Assembly (NCBI RefSeq): GCF_005222755.1
Contig: NZ_STGD01000004.1
Span: 248,001-312,000 of the forward strand
Length of the DNA stretch: 64,000 nt
Direction: 5' to 3'
From: Roseomonas sp. HF4
Lineage (GTDB): Bacteria > Pseudomonadota > Alphaproteobacteria > Acetobacterales > Acetobacteraceae
The position numbers and the translations under genes were made by a program. The notes under the pieces were generated by a model. It saw nothing but the letters and a program-made list of their open reading frames with translations, was not told where the DNA came from and did not search any database. Position 1 is the stretch's first letter. Every line of letters starts with the position of its first letter. Shown here one piece after another: positions 24,553-33,250 of the stretch.

Positions 24553-26229
24553 ATGCGTGACGCAGGAAGCAGACAAGGCGCGGCGCCGATGGAAGCCGGA
24601 CCGCGGCCGGACAGAACCCCCGTGGCAGGGCGGCGAAGACCGCCGGCCCTGGCCGCCGCGTGCCGGTGGGTGCTGCTTGTCGCCGCCATGCTGCATCCCG
24701 CGCCGCCCGCCGCGGGCCAGCACGCCGGACACGGCCCCGCGCTTGGCAACGTGCACATGCCGGTCGGCTGCAACGCCCCGGCCCAGCAGGCCTTCGACGA
24801 AGGCCTGCTGCAGCAGCATTCCTTCGGCCATGCGGCGGCGCGCGACGGCTTCGCGCGGGCGCTCGCCGCCGATCCGGCCTGCGCGATGGCGCGCTGGGGC
24901 CTGGCGCTGGCGACGCTCGACAACCTGTTCGCGGTGCCCGCGGCGGATGACATGGCGCGCGCCGCGGAGGTGCTCCGCGACGCGCCGGCCGCACCGGCAC
25001 CCTGGAACGGCTGGATCGCCGCGCTGGACGCGCTGGTGCAGCCGGGCGGCGCGCCGTGGCAGCCGAGGCTCGCGGCGTTCGCGACGCGCATGGAGAGGCT
25101 CGCCGCGGCCAGTCCCGGCGACGACGAGACGCAGGTCTTCCACGCGCTGGCGCTGCTGATGGCGGCGCCCTCCGACGACCCGGTCGCCGCCGCGCACCGC
25201 CACGCCGCGGCGATCCTGGAGCCGATCTGGGCGCGCCAGCCGGACCATCCCGGGGTGATGCACTACCTGATCCATGCCTACGACACGCCGGACCTCGCCG
25301 GGCGCGGCCTGCCGGCGGCCATCCGCTATGCGGAGATCGCCTCCGCCTCCGCCCATGCCCAGCACATGCCGTCCCACATCTTCACGCGGCTCGGCAGCTG
25401 GCCGGCCTCCATCGAGGCCAACCGCCGCTCGGCCGCATTGGCGCGCGCGGCCGGCGAGGCCAATGACGAACTCCATGCGCGGGACTACCTGATCTACGCG
25501 CTGCTGCAAACGGGCCGGGGCGCCGCCGCGCGCGCCGCCTGGGCCGAGGCCGCGGCGGTGGTGCCCCGCCTGAACGCGACGCATATCGCGGGGCCATTCG
25601 CCGTCGCGGCGATGCCGGCGCGCCTAGCGCTCGAAACCGGGGACTGGCGGAGGGCATCGGACCTGCCGCTCGCCGCCGGCGGGTTTCCCCAGGTTGCCGC
25701 GCTGACGCATTTCGCACGCGGCGTCGGGCTCGCCCGGAGCGGACGGCCGGACGCCAGCGCGGCCGAGGCCGCCGCCATGGAGCCGCTCGAAGCCGCGCTG
25801 CGCGCCTCCGGGCAGGCGGACTGGGCCGCGCAGGTCGGGGCGCAGCGCCGGGCGGTCGGCGCCCTGGCCGCCATCGCGCGGGGCGACGCGGATTCGGGCC
25901 TCAGCGACTTGCGCCAGGCGGCGGACGCCGAGGATGCGCTGCTCAAGAGCGTCGTGGTGCCAGGCCCGCTCGCGCCGCTGCGCGAAGTGCTGGGCGAGGT
26001 GCTGCTCGGCCTGGCGCGCCATGCCGAGGCCGACGCCGCGTTCCAGGAGGTGCTGCGGCTCAACCCGAATCGCTTCCGCGCCCTGGCGGGCGCGGCGGCG
26101 GCGGCCGAGGCCGGTGGCAGGGCGCCGGTCGCAGTCGCCCGCTACCGGCTGCTGCTGGCCCTGGCGGCGGGGGCGGACGAACCGCGCGCGGAGCTTGCCG
26201 AGGCGGCCAGGATCGTCCGCCGGGACTGA
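24553..26229 (+). CDS. Secreted TPR-repeat protein
   Basis: 558 residues; a hydrophobic signal (LAAACRWVLLVAAMLHPAPPAAG, about 50-72 from ATG 24553) precedes an all-helical protein with repeated TPR-like units. Conserved blocks include QQAFDEGLLQQHSFGHAAARDGF, ACAMARWGLAL and HPGVMHYLIHAYD, with further repeats HAQHMPSHIFTRLG and RHAEADAAFQEVLRLNPNRFRAL. This is a known hypothetical family in Proteobacteria without a defined role; the His-rich motifs MHYLIHAYD and HMPSHIF are striking and could bind metal. ATG 24589 is an alternative start that would shorten the leader. Divergent from the cyclase gene. Confidence 0.82.
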   Translation: MRDAGSRQGAAPMEAGPRPDRTPVAGRRRPPALAAACRWVLLVAAMLHPAPPAAGQHAGHGPALGNVHMPVGCNAPAQQAFDEGLLQQHSFGHAAARDGFARALAADPACAMARWGLALATLDNLFAVPAADDMARAAEVLRDAPAAPAPWNGWIAALDALVQPGGAPWQPRLAAFATRMERLAAASPGDDETQVFHALALLMAAPSDDPVAAAHRHAAAILEPIWARQPDHPGVMHYLIHAYDTPDLAGRGLPAAIRYAEIASASAHAQHMPSHIFTRLGSWPASIEANRRSAALARAAGEANDELHARDYLIYALLQTGRGAAARAAWAEAAAVVPRLNATHIAGPFAVAAMPARLALETGDWRRASDLPLAAGGFPQVAALTHFARGVGLARSGRPDASAAEAAAMEPLEAALRASGQADWAAQVGAQRRAVGALAAIARGDADSGLSDLRQAADAEDALLKSVVVPGPLAPLREVLGEVLLGLARHAEADAAFQEVLRLNPNRFRALAGAAAAAEAGGRAPVAVARYRLLLALAAGADEPRAELAEAARIVRRD

Positions 26230-26350
26230 CGCCGAGCGCACGGAGGCTTCGCCTTCGTGCCCCTTTCGCGGGGGAGCCGGCGGGCGGCAGCCACGGCCTC
26301 GGCCCTTCGGGCCGCGTGTCGGGACTTCGTGCGCCGAGTATGACGCCGGC
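26230..26350 (-). repeat. Dispersed hairpin repeat, copy 2
   Basis: Fills the whole gap between the convergent TPR and SulP genes. Read on the minus strand it begins GCCGGCGTCATACTCGGCGC, continues CACGAAGTCCC, has the core GGCCCGAAGGGCCGAGGCCG, and ends in a hairpin GCACGAAGG-CGAAG-CCTCCGTGC (one A/C mismatch). Same architecture as 11333-11495, with a shorter middle. The position suggests a transcription end or mRNA-protection role for both genes. Confidence 0.85.
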
Positions 26351-26354
26351 GCGG

Positions 26355-28568
26355 TCAGCGGAGCGCGAGGTCCATCGCGCGCGTGTTGTCGACCAGCTTG
26401 TCGGCCAGTTGCAGCATCAGCGCGCGCTGCACGAGAACGGCCAGCGCCGGGTCCTCGGCCTCCATGCGCCGGAGCGCGGCGGTCGGCAGGCGCCAGACGC
26501 GCGACGGGGCAGCCGCGATCACCGACGCGGTCCGCGCGCCGCCGCGCAGCAGCGCGAGTTCGCCGAACAGGGTTCCGGCGCGCATCGTCCGCAGGTGGCG
26601 CGGAGGCTCGCCGGACCTGAGAAGCACGGCCGACATCCGGCCGTCCTCGAGGTAGTACATGCCGTCCGCCGGCGCGCCCTCGCGGATCAGTACGGTCCCC
26701 GCCGGGATCTCCGCGGCCTCGACGAAGGGCGCGAGACGCGCCTCGGTGACCGCCGCGCCCTCGATCGAGTTGAGGTAGTCGACGAAGCCGAGGCGCTCCT
26801 CGCCGGCCGCGGCGCCGGCCTCGGCCAGGAGCATGTCCTCCGCCCGCTCGAGCGCACGGTCGGCGCTGTCGGCCTGCAGCCGGACCGCCTCCGCCAGTAC
26901 GCCATGCGCGGCGAAGCGCTGCGCGACGGCGGGTCGCAGCGCGCTCAGCACGCAGCCTGCCCCGGCACCGGCGAGCAATCCCTCGATGCGGCGGAACACC
27001 TCGACCGCCGAGCTGTCGAGTCCGACGACGTGCTGGAAGTCGAGCAGCACGTAGCGTGCGCCGCCGCCGACCCGCGCCGCCAGGGCTTCGCGCACCGCTT
27101 CCGCATTGAGGAAGAACAGGTAGCCCTGCAGGCGGAACAGCACGATCGCGCCCCCGTGCGCCTGCAGCGCATGCGTCTCGGCGGCCGGGCGCGCGACGCT
27201 GCTGCGCAGTTCGTCGCCGCCGACCACGCCGCGGATGACCGGCACGCGCCGGTAGGCCCAGACGAACATCACGAGCGCCAGTCCCAGGCCGAGCAGGAGG
27301 CCCTGGAGGATCCCGAGGACCGCGATGACCGAGGCAACCAGCAGGAGGATGGCGGCTTCGTGCCGCGGCAGGGCGCGGCATTCGCGGATGGACCGCAGCA
27401 CCAGCCACTCGAACCCGAAGGCCATGATCAGGGCCGCCAGCACCGGCCGCGGCACCAGCCCGAGCAGGTCGGATCCCTGCAGGAGCACGACCGACGCGCA
27501 CAGCACGGGAACCAACACATTCCATCGGCTCGTTGCGCCGAACCGGGCGAGCAGGGTCGAGCCCGACGCGCTGTGCCCCGTCGGGATTGCGCCGGCCAGG
27601 CCGGAGACGATGTTGGCGGCCCCCGCGATGGCCATCTGCCGGTTGACGTCCAGCTCACGCCCCAGCGCGGCCTCGGTGCCCGTCACCATCAGCGCGACGG
27701 TCACTGCGGTCAGGAGCATCGACGACACGAGATAGGGCAGCAGGGCGCGGATGGCATGCCAGTCGATGAGGAGGAAGGCGCCCGACGGCGGGGCGGTCAG
27801 CACCATGCCGTCCTGGAAGGGCCCGAGCAGCCACCCCGACGCCTGCGCCTCCGCCACCGGCTGGCCGATCAGCATGCGCACGGCGTGGTAGGCGAGGCAG
27901 GCCAGCACGAACAAGGCGGGCATTCCTCCCAGGCGGCGGGCGACGTGCGGCAGGACCACGAGCGACCCGGCGATGCCGACGCAGACGGCGAGCCGGAGCG
28001 CCGCCCCGTCCGGCAGGCCGTCGCCGAGGATGGCGGTGCCCAGCTTCGTCCCGGTCGCCATGGCGAAGGCGGCCAGCATGAAGATCGCGCCGATGCCGCA
28101 GAAGAAGCCGCTGCTGACCGGGTGCGGCAGGAATCGCACCATGGCGCCGAGCCGCATCCTGGCGATCAGGCAGACCGCGAGGCCCGCCGCGACCGTCATG
28201 GCGGCGCTCGCGACCAGCGCGGCGCCGAGGCGCAGGCCTTCGTCCGCCACGCCGCGCGCCGCGAAGTGGGCTTCCATGCCATGGGTCGCGGCGGCGTGGA
28301 GGATGGCGGTCGCGCCGAAATAATTGACAACGAGCCCGCCGATCCTGGTGCCCATGGCGATGACGAGGTTTGCCGCGATCAGGCCGAGCAGCAGCGCCGA
28401 GATGAACAGCCGCGTCGCGAACGGATCGGCGGTTGGCGCAATGAGTTCCGCGTAGGCGATCGTATTGGCGATGGACCAGACGGCCACGGTGGAGGCGGCG
28501 AGCATGCTCGCGCCGCCGCTCCGCGCCCGTCCAACGGCCTTTGCGAGGACCGTTGCGGTCGACGCCAT
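26355..28568 (-). CDS. SulP-family anion transporter fused to STAS and cyclic-nucleotide-binding domains
   Basis: 737 residues from ATG 28568, with GGAGG about 8 nt upstream. The first about 420 residues contain ten or more hydrophobic segments, with SulP features such as FFCGIGAIFMLAAF and AIPTGHSASGSTLLARFGATSRW. A STAS domain (about 440-545) contains GARYVLLDFQHVVGLDSSAVEVF, whose Ser-Ser is the usual phosphorylation-like site. A C-terminal cNMP-binding domain (about 600-737) contains GTLFGELALLRGGARTASV. The substrate (sulfate, bicarbonate or dicarboxylate) is unknown. The fusion suggests direct gating by cAMP, and a cyclase gene lies 1.8 kb away. Confidence 0.9.
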   Translation of the reverse strand: MASTATVLAKAVGRARSGGASMLAASTVAVWSIANTIAYAELIAPTADPFATRLFISALLLGLIAANLVIAMGTRIGGLVVNYFGATAILHAAATHGMEAHFAARGVADEGLRLGAALVASAAMTVAAGLAVCLIARMRLGAMVRFLPHPVSSGFFCGIGAIFMLAAFAMATGTKLGTAILGDGLPDGAALRLAVCVGIAGSLVVLPHVARRLGGMPALFVLACLAYHAVRMLIGQPVAEAQASGWLLGPFQDGMVLTAPPSGAFLLIDWHAIRALLPYLVSSMLLTAVTVALMVTGTEAALGRELDVNRQMAIAGAANIVSGLAGAIPTGHSASGSTLLARFGATSRWNVLVPVLCASVVLLQGSDLLGLVPRPVLAALIMAFGFEWLVLRSIRECRALPRHEAAILLLVASVIAVLGILQGLLLGLGLALVMFVWAYRRVPVIRGVVGGDELRSSVARPAAETHALQAHGGAIVLFRLQGYLFFLNAEAVREALAARVGGGARYVLLDFQHVVGLDSSAVEVFRRIEGLLAGAGAGCVLSALRPAVAQRFAAHGVLAEAVRLQADSADRALERAEDMLLAEAGAAAGEERLGFVDYLNSIEGAAVTEARLAPFVEAAEIPAGTVLIREGAPADGMYYLEDGRMSAVLLRSGEPPRHLRTMRAGTLFGELALLRGGARTASVIAAAPSRVWRLPTAALRRMEAEDPALAVLVQRALMLQLADKLVDNTRAMDLALR

Positions 28569-28870
28569 ACGCGAGCCTCCTCGAGATGATGCGGCGGCGA
28601 ATCTCGCGCACGCGTCCCCTGACCGCCCGAAGGGACCCGGGAAGCCGCGCTCCGACGTCAGGATATTGGCAGGCGGCGATGCGCGGCGATAGCGCCAGGC
28701 CCTGCCCAGGGCGAGGCCTGTCGTGACCCGCATATCACGGACGGCGCATCCTCGCGTCGTCTCGCATGCGCAGGACCACGTCCTGCGCGAGCGCACGCGG
28801 CGGCGTCCCCGGCCATGGCCGAGGGCATCGGCCGCCCCTTGGGGCCCGCGGCCGTTCACCGGCGCGGAAT

Positions 28871-28884
28871 GTGATCTGGGTCAA
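28871..28884. promoter_or_regulatory. FNR/DNR-like binding site
   Basis: On the minus strand the site reads TTGACCCAGATCAC, matching TTGAT-N4-ATCAA at 8 of 10 specified bases, a typical Crp/Fnr-superfamily operator. The only nearby downstream gene in either direction is the SulP transporter, about 300 nt away on the minus strand. Confidence 0.45.
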
Positions 28885-28996
28885 TGCAGGTCGCGATCCG
28901 ATCGGGCTTGATTGTCCCGAGGTTCCCACCTGCCTGCCCCCGATGATCGGAGGGGCGGAAGTCCTGACCGGCGGCGGCGGCCTCCGGACATGCGAA

Positions 28997-29021
28997 GGGC
29001 CCCCGGAAGATCCGGAGGCCC
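28997..29021 (-). terminator. Hairpin downstream of the alpha/beta-hydrolase gene
   Basis: GGGCCCCCGG and CCGGAGGCCC pair over ten positions with one C/A mismatch around loop AAGAT, about 31 nt past the stop of the minus-strand hydrolase gene. The minus-strand sequence after the stem is CTTCGCATG, with little T content. It is probably a terminator. Confidence 0.55.
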
Positions 29022-29052
29022 CGTCGGAGACGCGCGGGCGCTGGACCGCCGC

Positions 29053-29721
29053 TCAGTCGGCGGCGAGCGCCATGCGGCCGCGGTTCAGCACGCTCATCAC
29101 ATGGTCCTCGGCCGCGTCCACGGCGCGATCCGTCTGCTCGGGCGTGTAGACGTGCCCGGCGCCCGGCATGACGCGGTAGTCGATGGTGATGCCCTTCTGC
29201 GTGTTGAGCTTGTCCACGAGCTTGCGCACCGACGGCTCCGGAACGAGCTCGTCGTCGGCGCCATGCAGGATCAGGCCGTTGCAGGGGCAGGGGGCGAGGA
29301 AGCCGAAATCGTAGTGCGACGCCGGGGCGCTGAGCGACACGAAGCCGCCCATTTCCGGCCGGCGCATCAGCACCTGCATGCCGACATAGGACCCGAAGGA
29401 ATACCCCGCGACCCAGAGCATCGACGCGTTCGGGTTCACCGCCTGCAGGAAGTCGAGGCCGGAACAGGCGTCGGAAACCTCCCCGATGCCGCCGTCATAG
29501 CGACCCTGGCTGCGCCCGACTCCGCGGTAGTTGAACCGGAGCACGGAGAAGCCCATCGCCTGGAAGCGCTGGTAAAGGCTGTAGGTGACCCGGTTGTTCA
29601 TGGTCCCGCCGTGCAGCGGGTGCGGGTGGAGGATCAGGGCCACTGGCGCATTGGGCCGCTTCGCATGATGGTATCGTCCTTCGAGCCGACCATCCGGCCC
29701 CGCGAACATGACCTCGGGCAT
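29053..29721 (-). CDS. Alpha/beta hydrolase
   Basis: 222 residues from ATG 29721 (MPEVMFAGPDGRLEG). It has the alpha/beta-hydrolase elements HPHPLHGGTMNN (oxyanion region), the nucleophile elbow GYSFGSYVGM, the acid in HGADDELVPE and the His in PGAGHVYTPEQ. This matches the COG2945-type serine hydrolases. It is divergent from iscR and next to cysteine desulfurases, a neighbourhood recurrent in Alphaproteobacteria, but its substrate is unknown. Confidence 0.88.
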   Translation of the reverse strand: MPEVMFAGPDGRLEGRYHHAKRPNAPVALILHPHPLHGGTMNNRVTYSLYQRFQAMGFSVLRFNYRGVGRSQGRYDGGIGEVSDACSGLDFLQAVNPNASMLWVAGYSFGSYVGMQVLMRRPEMGGFVSLSAPASHYDFGFLAPCPCNGLILHGADDELVPEPSVRKLVDKLNTQKGITIDYRVMPGAGHVYTPEQTDRAVDAAEDHVMSVLNRGRMALAAD

Positions 29722-30109
29722 CGTGCGTCCAATTCCAATGCGCTTCGCGACAAGGCCGCCGGTCCGGCGCCGCGCGGGGCGGAACCGGTATGGTGCGGCG
29801 GCCCCGCCGCATGTTTGGGGAACCTCGTGTCGGCGGTGCGGGGGCACCGGCCAGGGCCACGAATCAACGGGATGCAAACCTTGACCGAACCGATCCAGGA
29901 GCCATTCTCTCCACGGACACCGCCGACGAGAGAGCGACTCAACTCCTTGATATTCAAAGAGTAGATTGCCTGTGGCGCCGAGGAGGAGGTTCCCGTCTCC
30001 CCTCGACGGTCGCAGTATACGGAGGCGGCCCGCATTCGCATAACAGAATCGCCACATGACAATCATGTGTAAAACCGGGACCTGGGCTGCGAGGAGGTCG
30101 GAGTAGGCC
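29722..30109. promoter_or_regulatory. Divergent control region of the hydrolase and iscR
   Basis: 388 nt, more AT-rich than the surroundings toward the iscR side. It contains the small palindrome TTGA-TAT-TCAA at 29947-29957, a TATAC-containing stretch near 30016 and the operator-like repeat at 30053-30069. A GAGGAGG-type ribosome site lies about 15 nt before iscR. No gene is supported within it. Confidence 0.6.
30053..30069. promoter_or_regulatory. Operator-like inverted repeat upstream of iscR
   Basis: CACATGA-CAA-TCATGTG is a perfect 7-bp inverted repeat ending 40 nt before the iscR ATG. Rrf2 regulators commonly autoregulate, so IscR binding here is a reasonable inference. The sequence does not match the E. 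coli type 1 or type 2 IscR sites. Confidence 0.5.
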
Positions 30110-30607
30110 ATGCGACTGTCCACCCGCGGACGCTACGCCGTGATGGCGATGGTGGAGATGGCCGCCCGGGAACGGCAGGGCGCCGGCTGCGCGGGCGCGC
30201 GCCCGGTCACGCTCGGCGAGATCGCCGGCGCGCAGCACCTCTCGGTGGCCTACCTCGAGCAATTGTTCGCGCGGCTGCGCCGCGCGGGGCTCGTCGCCTC
30301 GGCCCGCGGCCCGGGCGGCGGCTACCGCCTGGCCCGCCCAGCCGCCGAGATCGCCATCGCCGAGGTGGTCGAGGCCGCCGACGAGCCCATCGTCGCGACC
30401 CGATGCGAGGAAGGCGGCCCCGGCTGCATCGCCGGGGATCGTTGCCTGACGCACGACCTATGGGCCGAGCTCGGCGACCAGATCCGCCTGTTCCTGCGCG
30501 GCATGACGCTGGCCGAGGTGGTGGACGGCAAGATCCTCGGCCGCGCCCAGGCGCCCGCCGGCCCGGACGAGGCTCGCGGCCGGCCGGATGCCGAGGCCGC
30601 GCAGTAG
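30110..30607 (+). CDS. iscR: Rrf2-family Fe-S cluster regulator IscR
   Basis: 165 residues. The N-terminal winged helix starts MRLSTRGRYAVMAMVEMA with recognition region LSVAYLEQLFARLRRAGLVASARGPGGGY. Three cysteines and a histidine, Cys99-X6-Cys106-X5-Cys112-X2-His115, reproduce the [2Fe-2S] ligand set of IscR. It therefore probably senses cluster demand and controls the downstream desulfurase genes. The 3' end is 4 nt before the next gene. A C-terminal Ala/Pro-rich tail is not conserved. Confidence 0.94.
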   Translation: MRLSTRGRYAVMAMVEMAARERQGAGCAGARPVTLGEIAGAQHLSVAYLEQLFARLRRAGLVASARGPGGGYRLARPAAEIAIAEVVEAADEPIVATRCEEGGPGCIAGDRCLTHDLWAELGDQIRLFLRGMTLAEVVDGKILGRAQAPAGPDEARGRPDAEAAQ

Positions 30608-30611
30608 CGCC

Positions 30612-31709
30612 ATGCCCGTGCTCGGCCTCGATGCCAACGCGACCGAGCCGCTCCGCCCCGAGGCGCGGGACGCCGTGCTGCGCGCGCTCGACCAGCCGGG
30701 CAACCCGTCCTCGGTCCATGCCGAAGGCCGCGCCGCGCGCCGGCTGCTGGAGGAGGCGCGCGCGGCGGTCGCCACCGCCTTCGGCGCAAAGCCGCAGGAT
30801 ATCGTCTTCACCGCCGGCGGCACCGAGGCGAACGCGCTGGCGGTGCGCGGCCTGGCGCCAGGGCGCCGCGTGCTGCTGGGCGCGACCGAGCACCCGGCCG
30901 TGCTGCGCGCCGCACCCGCGACGGCCGAGACCATCCCGGTCCTGCCCGACGGCACCGCCGACCTGGCGGCGCTGGAGGCTTTGCTCGGCGCCGGCGGCCC
31001 GGCGCTGGTCTGCCTGATGGCGGCGAACAACGAGACCGGCGTGCTGCACCCGGTCGCGGAGGCCGCCGCGCTCTGCCGCCGCCACGGCGCGCTGCTGCAC
31101 GTGGACGCGGTGCAGGCGGCCGGCCGCGTGCCGCTGGCGCTGGCGGGCGCGGACAGCATCGCGCTGTCCGGCCACAAGATGGGCGGCCCCAAGGGGGCGG
31201 GGGCGCTGCTGCTGCGCCCGGGCATCGACCTCGCGCCGCTCATCGCCGGTGGCGGACAGGAACGCGGCCGGCGCGGGGGCACGGAACCGCTGCCGGCCAT
31301 CGCCGGCATGGCCGCGGCGGCGCTGGCCGCGAGACCCGAGGCGGCGATACGCCTTGCCGCGCTCAGGGACGCGATCGAGGTTGGCGTCGCGGCGGCGGCA
31401 CCCGAGGCGCGCTTCCCCGGCCGTGCCGCGCCGCGCCTGCCCAACACGACCTCGATCCTGCTGCCGGGCGTCGCCGCCGAGACGCAGGTGATCGCGCTCG
31501 ACCTGGCGGGCGTGCGGGTTTCGGCGGGCGCCGCCTGTTCTTCGGGCAAGGTGGCGGCGAGCCACGTGCTTGCGGCGATGGGGCTGGGCGCCGAGGCCGG
31601 CGCGGCGATCCGCGTGTCCCTGCCCTGGAACGCGGCGGAGGACGCGCCGGAGCGTTTCGTCGCCGCGTGGTCCGCCATGCGCGACCGTCTCTCGCGCCGG
31701 GCCGCCTGA
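30612..31709 (+). CDS. Cysteine desulfurase (first of a tandem pair)
   Basis: 365-residue PLP enzyme of the NifS/IscS class that releases sulfur from cysteine as a persulfide. PLP Lys189 lies in LSGHKMGGPKGAG, and the persulfide Cys309 in SAGAACSSGKV. The short active-site loop region and ALDLAGVRVSAG place it in the group I (IscS/NifS) desulfurases. ATG 30612 is preferred over an in-frame codon within iscR. It is diverged from the second desulfurase encoded 17 nt downstream, so the two may serve different acceptors. Confidence 0.93.
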   Translation: MPVLGLDANATEPLRPEARDAVLRALDQPGNPSSVHAEGRAARRLLEEARAAVATAFGAKPQDIVFTAGGTEANALAVRGLAPGRRVLLGATEHPAVLRAAPATAETIPVLPDGTADLAALEALLGAGGPALVCLMAANNETGVLHPVAEAAALCRRHGALLHVDAVQAAGRVPLALAGADSIALSGHKMGGPKGAGALLLRPGIDLAPLIAGGGQERGRRGGTEPLPAIAGMAAAALAARPEAAIRLAALRDAIEVGVAAAAPEARFPGRAAPRLPNTTSILLPGVAAETQVIALDLAGVRVSAGAACSSGKVAASHVLAAMGLGAEAGAAIRVSLPWNAAEDAPERFVAAWSAMRDRLSRRAA

Positions 31710-31726
31710 ACGCCTATCTGGCGGTC

Positions 31727-32914
31727 ATGAGCGCGACGAACCGCCCGATCTATCTTGACTGCCACGCGACCACGCCGGTCGACCCGCGCGTGCTCGCCGC
31801 CATGCGACCCTGGTGGGAGGAGAACTTCGCCAATCCCGGCAGCGTCGAGCACGCCATGGGCCGCGCGGCGGAGGAAGCAGTCGAGCAGGCGCGCGGATAC
31901 GTGGCCGACCTGATCGGCGCCGACGCGAAGGAGATCGTGCTGACCTCCGGCGCGACCGAGGCGAACAACCTCGCCATCAAGGGCGCGGCCAGGTTCGCCG
32001 CGTCGCAGGGCACCGATCGCCGCCGCGTCGTGACCCTGGCCACCGAGCACAAATGCGTCCTGGAAAGCGTCAAGGCGCTGGAGGCCGAGGGTTTCGAGGC
32101 CGTCATCCTGCCGGTGGGCGGCAACGGCCTGCTCGACCCCGAGGTGCTGCGCGCCGCCGTCGATGATCGCACGCTGCTCGTCTCCGTCATGGCGGTGAAC
32201 AACGAGATCGGCGTCATCCAGGACCTCGCCGCGATCGGCGCCGTCGCCAAGGCGGCAGGCGCGCTGTTCCACACGGATGCGGCGCAGGCCGCCGGGCGCG
32301 TGCCGCTCGATGTCGGGGAGATCCGGGCCGACCTTCTCTCCCTGTCGGGCCACAAGGTCTATGGGCCGAAGGGGATCGGCGCGCTGTTCGTCCGACGGCG
32401 GCCGCGCGTGCGCCTCGCGGCCCTGTTCTCGGGTGGCGGGCAGGAACGCGGGCTGCGCTCGGGCACGCTGCCGGCGCCGCTGGTGGTCGGCTTCGGGGAG
32501 GCCTGCCGCGTCGCCGCCATCGAGGGGATGCTCGATTCCGGACGCATCGCGGGGCAGCGCGACCGCTTCCTCGCGGCGCTGGCAGCCGCCATCCCCGGGA
32601 TCGCGGTGAACGCGCCGGACGCCCCGCGCGTGAGCGGCAACCTCAATATCGCCTTCCCCGGCGGGGTCGCGGCGCAGGACATCATGGCGGCGGCGCCGGG
32701 CGTCTGCGTCTCGACCGGCTCGGCCTGTTCCTCGGCCGAGGTCGAGCCATCCTACGTGCTGCGCGCGCTGGGGCTGGACGAGGCGCGGGCGCGCGCCACC
32801 TTGCGGATCGGGATCGGACGCTTTACCTCGCCCGCCGACGCGGACCGCGCCGCCGCCATGCTGGCGGAAGCGTGGCGACGGGTGGTTTCCGGAACAAGCA
32901 GGGCGGCGGGGTAG
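31727..32914 (+). CDS. iscS: Cysteine desulfurase (second of a tandem pair, IscS-like)
   Basis: 395 residues, closer to canonical IscS: starts [24 protein letters not shown] Lys210 in [16 protein letters not shown], persulfide Cys334 in [24 protein letters not shown]. It supplies sulfur for Fe-S clusters and, through MnmA encoded downstream, for tRNA 2-thiouridine. No iscU, iscA or hscAB follow, so cluster assembly probably uses a SUF or other system elsewhere. Two nucleotides separate it from the ferredoxin gene. Confidence 0.93.
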   Translation: MSATNRPIYLDCHATTPVDPRVLAAMRPWWEENFANPGSVEHAMGRAAEEAVEQARGYVADLIGADAKEIVLTSGATEANNLAIKGAARFAASQGTDRRRVVTLATEHKCVLESVKALEAEGFEAVILPVGGNGLLDPEVLRAAVDDRTLLVSVMAVNNEIGVIQDLAAIGAVAKAAGALFHTDAAQAAGRVPLDVGEIRADLLSLSGHKVYGPKGIGALFVRRRPRVRLAALFSGGGQERGLRSGTLPAPLVVGFGEACRVAAIEGMLDSGRIAGQRDRFLAALAAAIPGIAVNAPDAPRVSGNLNIAFPGGVAAQDIMAAAPGVCVSTGSACSSAEVEPSYVLRALGLDEARARATLRIGIGRFTSPADADRAAAMLAEAWRRVVSGTSRAAG

Positions 32915-32916
32915 CA

Positions 32917-33246
32917 ATGCCGAAGATGGTGTTCGTCGAGCGCGACGGGACGCGCAAGGAAGTGGAGGCGCCGCTCGGGCTCTCGGTGCTCGAGATCGCG
33001 CACCGCCACGGCGTCGATATCGAGGGCGCCTGCGAGGGCTCGCTCGCCTGCTCCACCTGCCACGTCATCGTGGATGCCTCGTGGTTCGGCCAGCTGGCCA
33101 AGCCGACCGAGGACGAGGAGGACATGCTCGACCTCGCCTTCGACCTGCAGGAAACAAGCCGCCTCGGCTGCCAGATCATCATGACCGATGCGCTCGACGG
33201 GCTGGTGGTGAAGCTGCCCGCGGGCTCGCGCAACGCGGGCGGCTGA
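32917..33246 (+). CDS. fdx: [2Fe-2S] ferredoxin, Isc/adrenodoxin type
   Basis: 109 residues. Ligands Cys39, Cys45, Cys48 and Cys85 occur as [10 protein letters not shown] and LGCQ, the adrenodoxin-like spacing (C-X5-C-X2-C...C). Such ferredoxins supply electrons for cluster assembly. The frame is tightly packed between iscS and tenA. Confidence 0.95.
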   Translation: MPKMVFVERDGTRKEVEAPLGLSVLEIAHRHGVDIEGACEGSLACSTCHVIVDASWFGQLAKPTEDEEDMLDLAFDLQETSRLGCQIIMTDALDGLVVKLPAGSRNAGG

Positions 33247-33250
33247 AGCG

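Larger units (their letters stand above)
28569..29052. other. Gene-free spacer upstream of the SulP gene
   Basis: 484 nt with no credible ORF on either strand. It contains a CGTGA-N8-TCACG palindrome (28722-28739), an FNR-like box (28871-28884) and, at its right end, a hairpin at 28997-29021. The FNR-like box is about 300 nt from the SulP start, implying a long leader or an unrelated role. Confidence 0.6.

Noticed and set aside
26355-28859. 97-residue N-terminal extension of the SulP protein
   Set aside because: Arg/Gly-rich, not membrane-protein-like, and ATG 28568 has a proper GGAGG.
29790-30059. Plus-strand 89-codon frame in the hydrolase-iscR gap
   Set aside because: No ribosome site, no motif, and it spans the divergent promoter region.
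33100-33250. Thiamine pyrophosphate riboswitch before tenA
   Set aside because: tenA begins 4 nt after fdx inside coding sequence; no THI-box-like sequence is visible.
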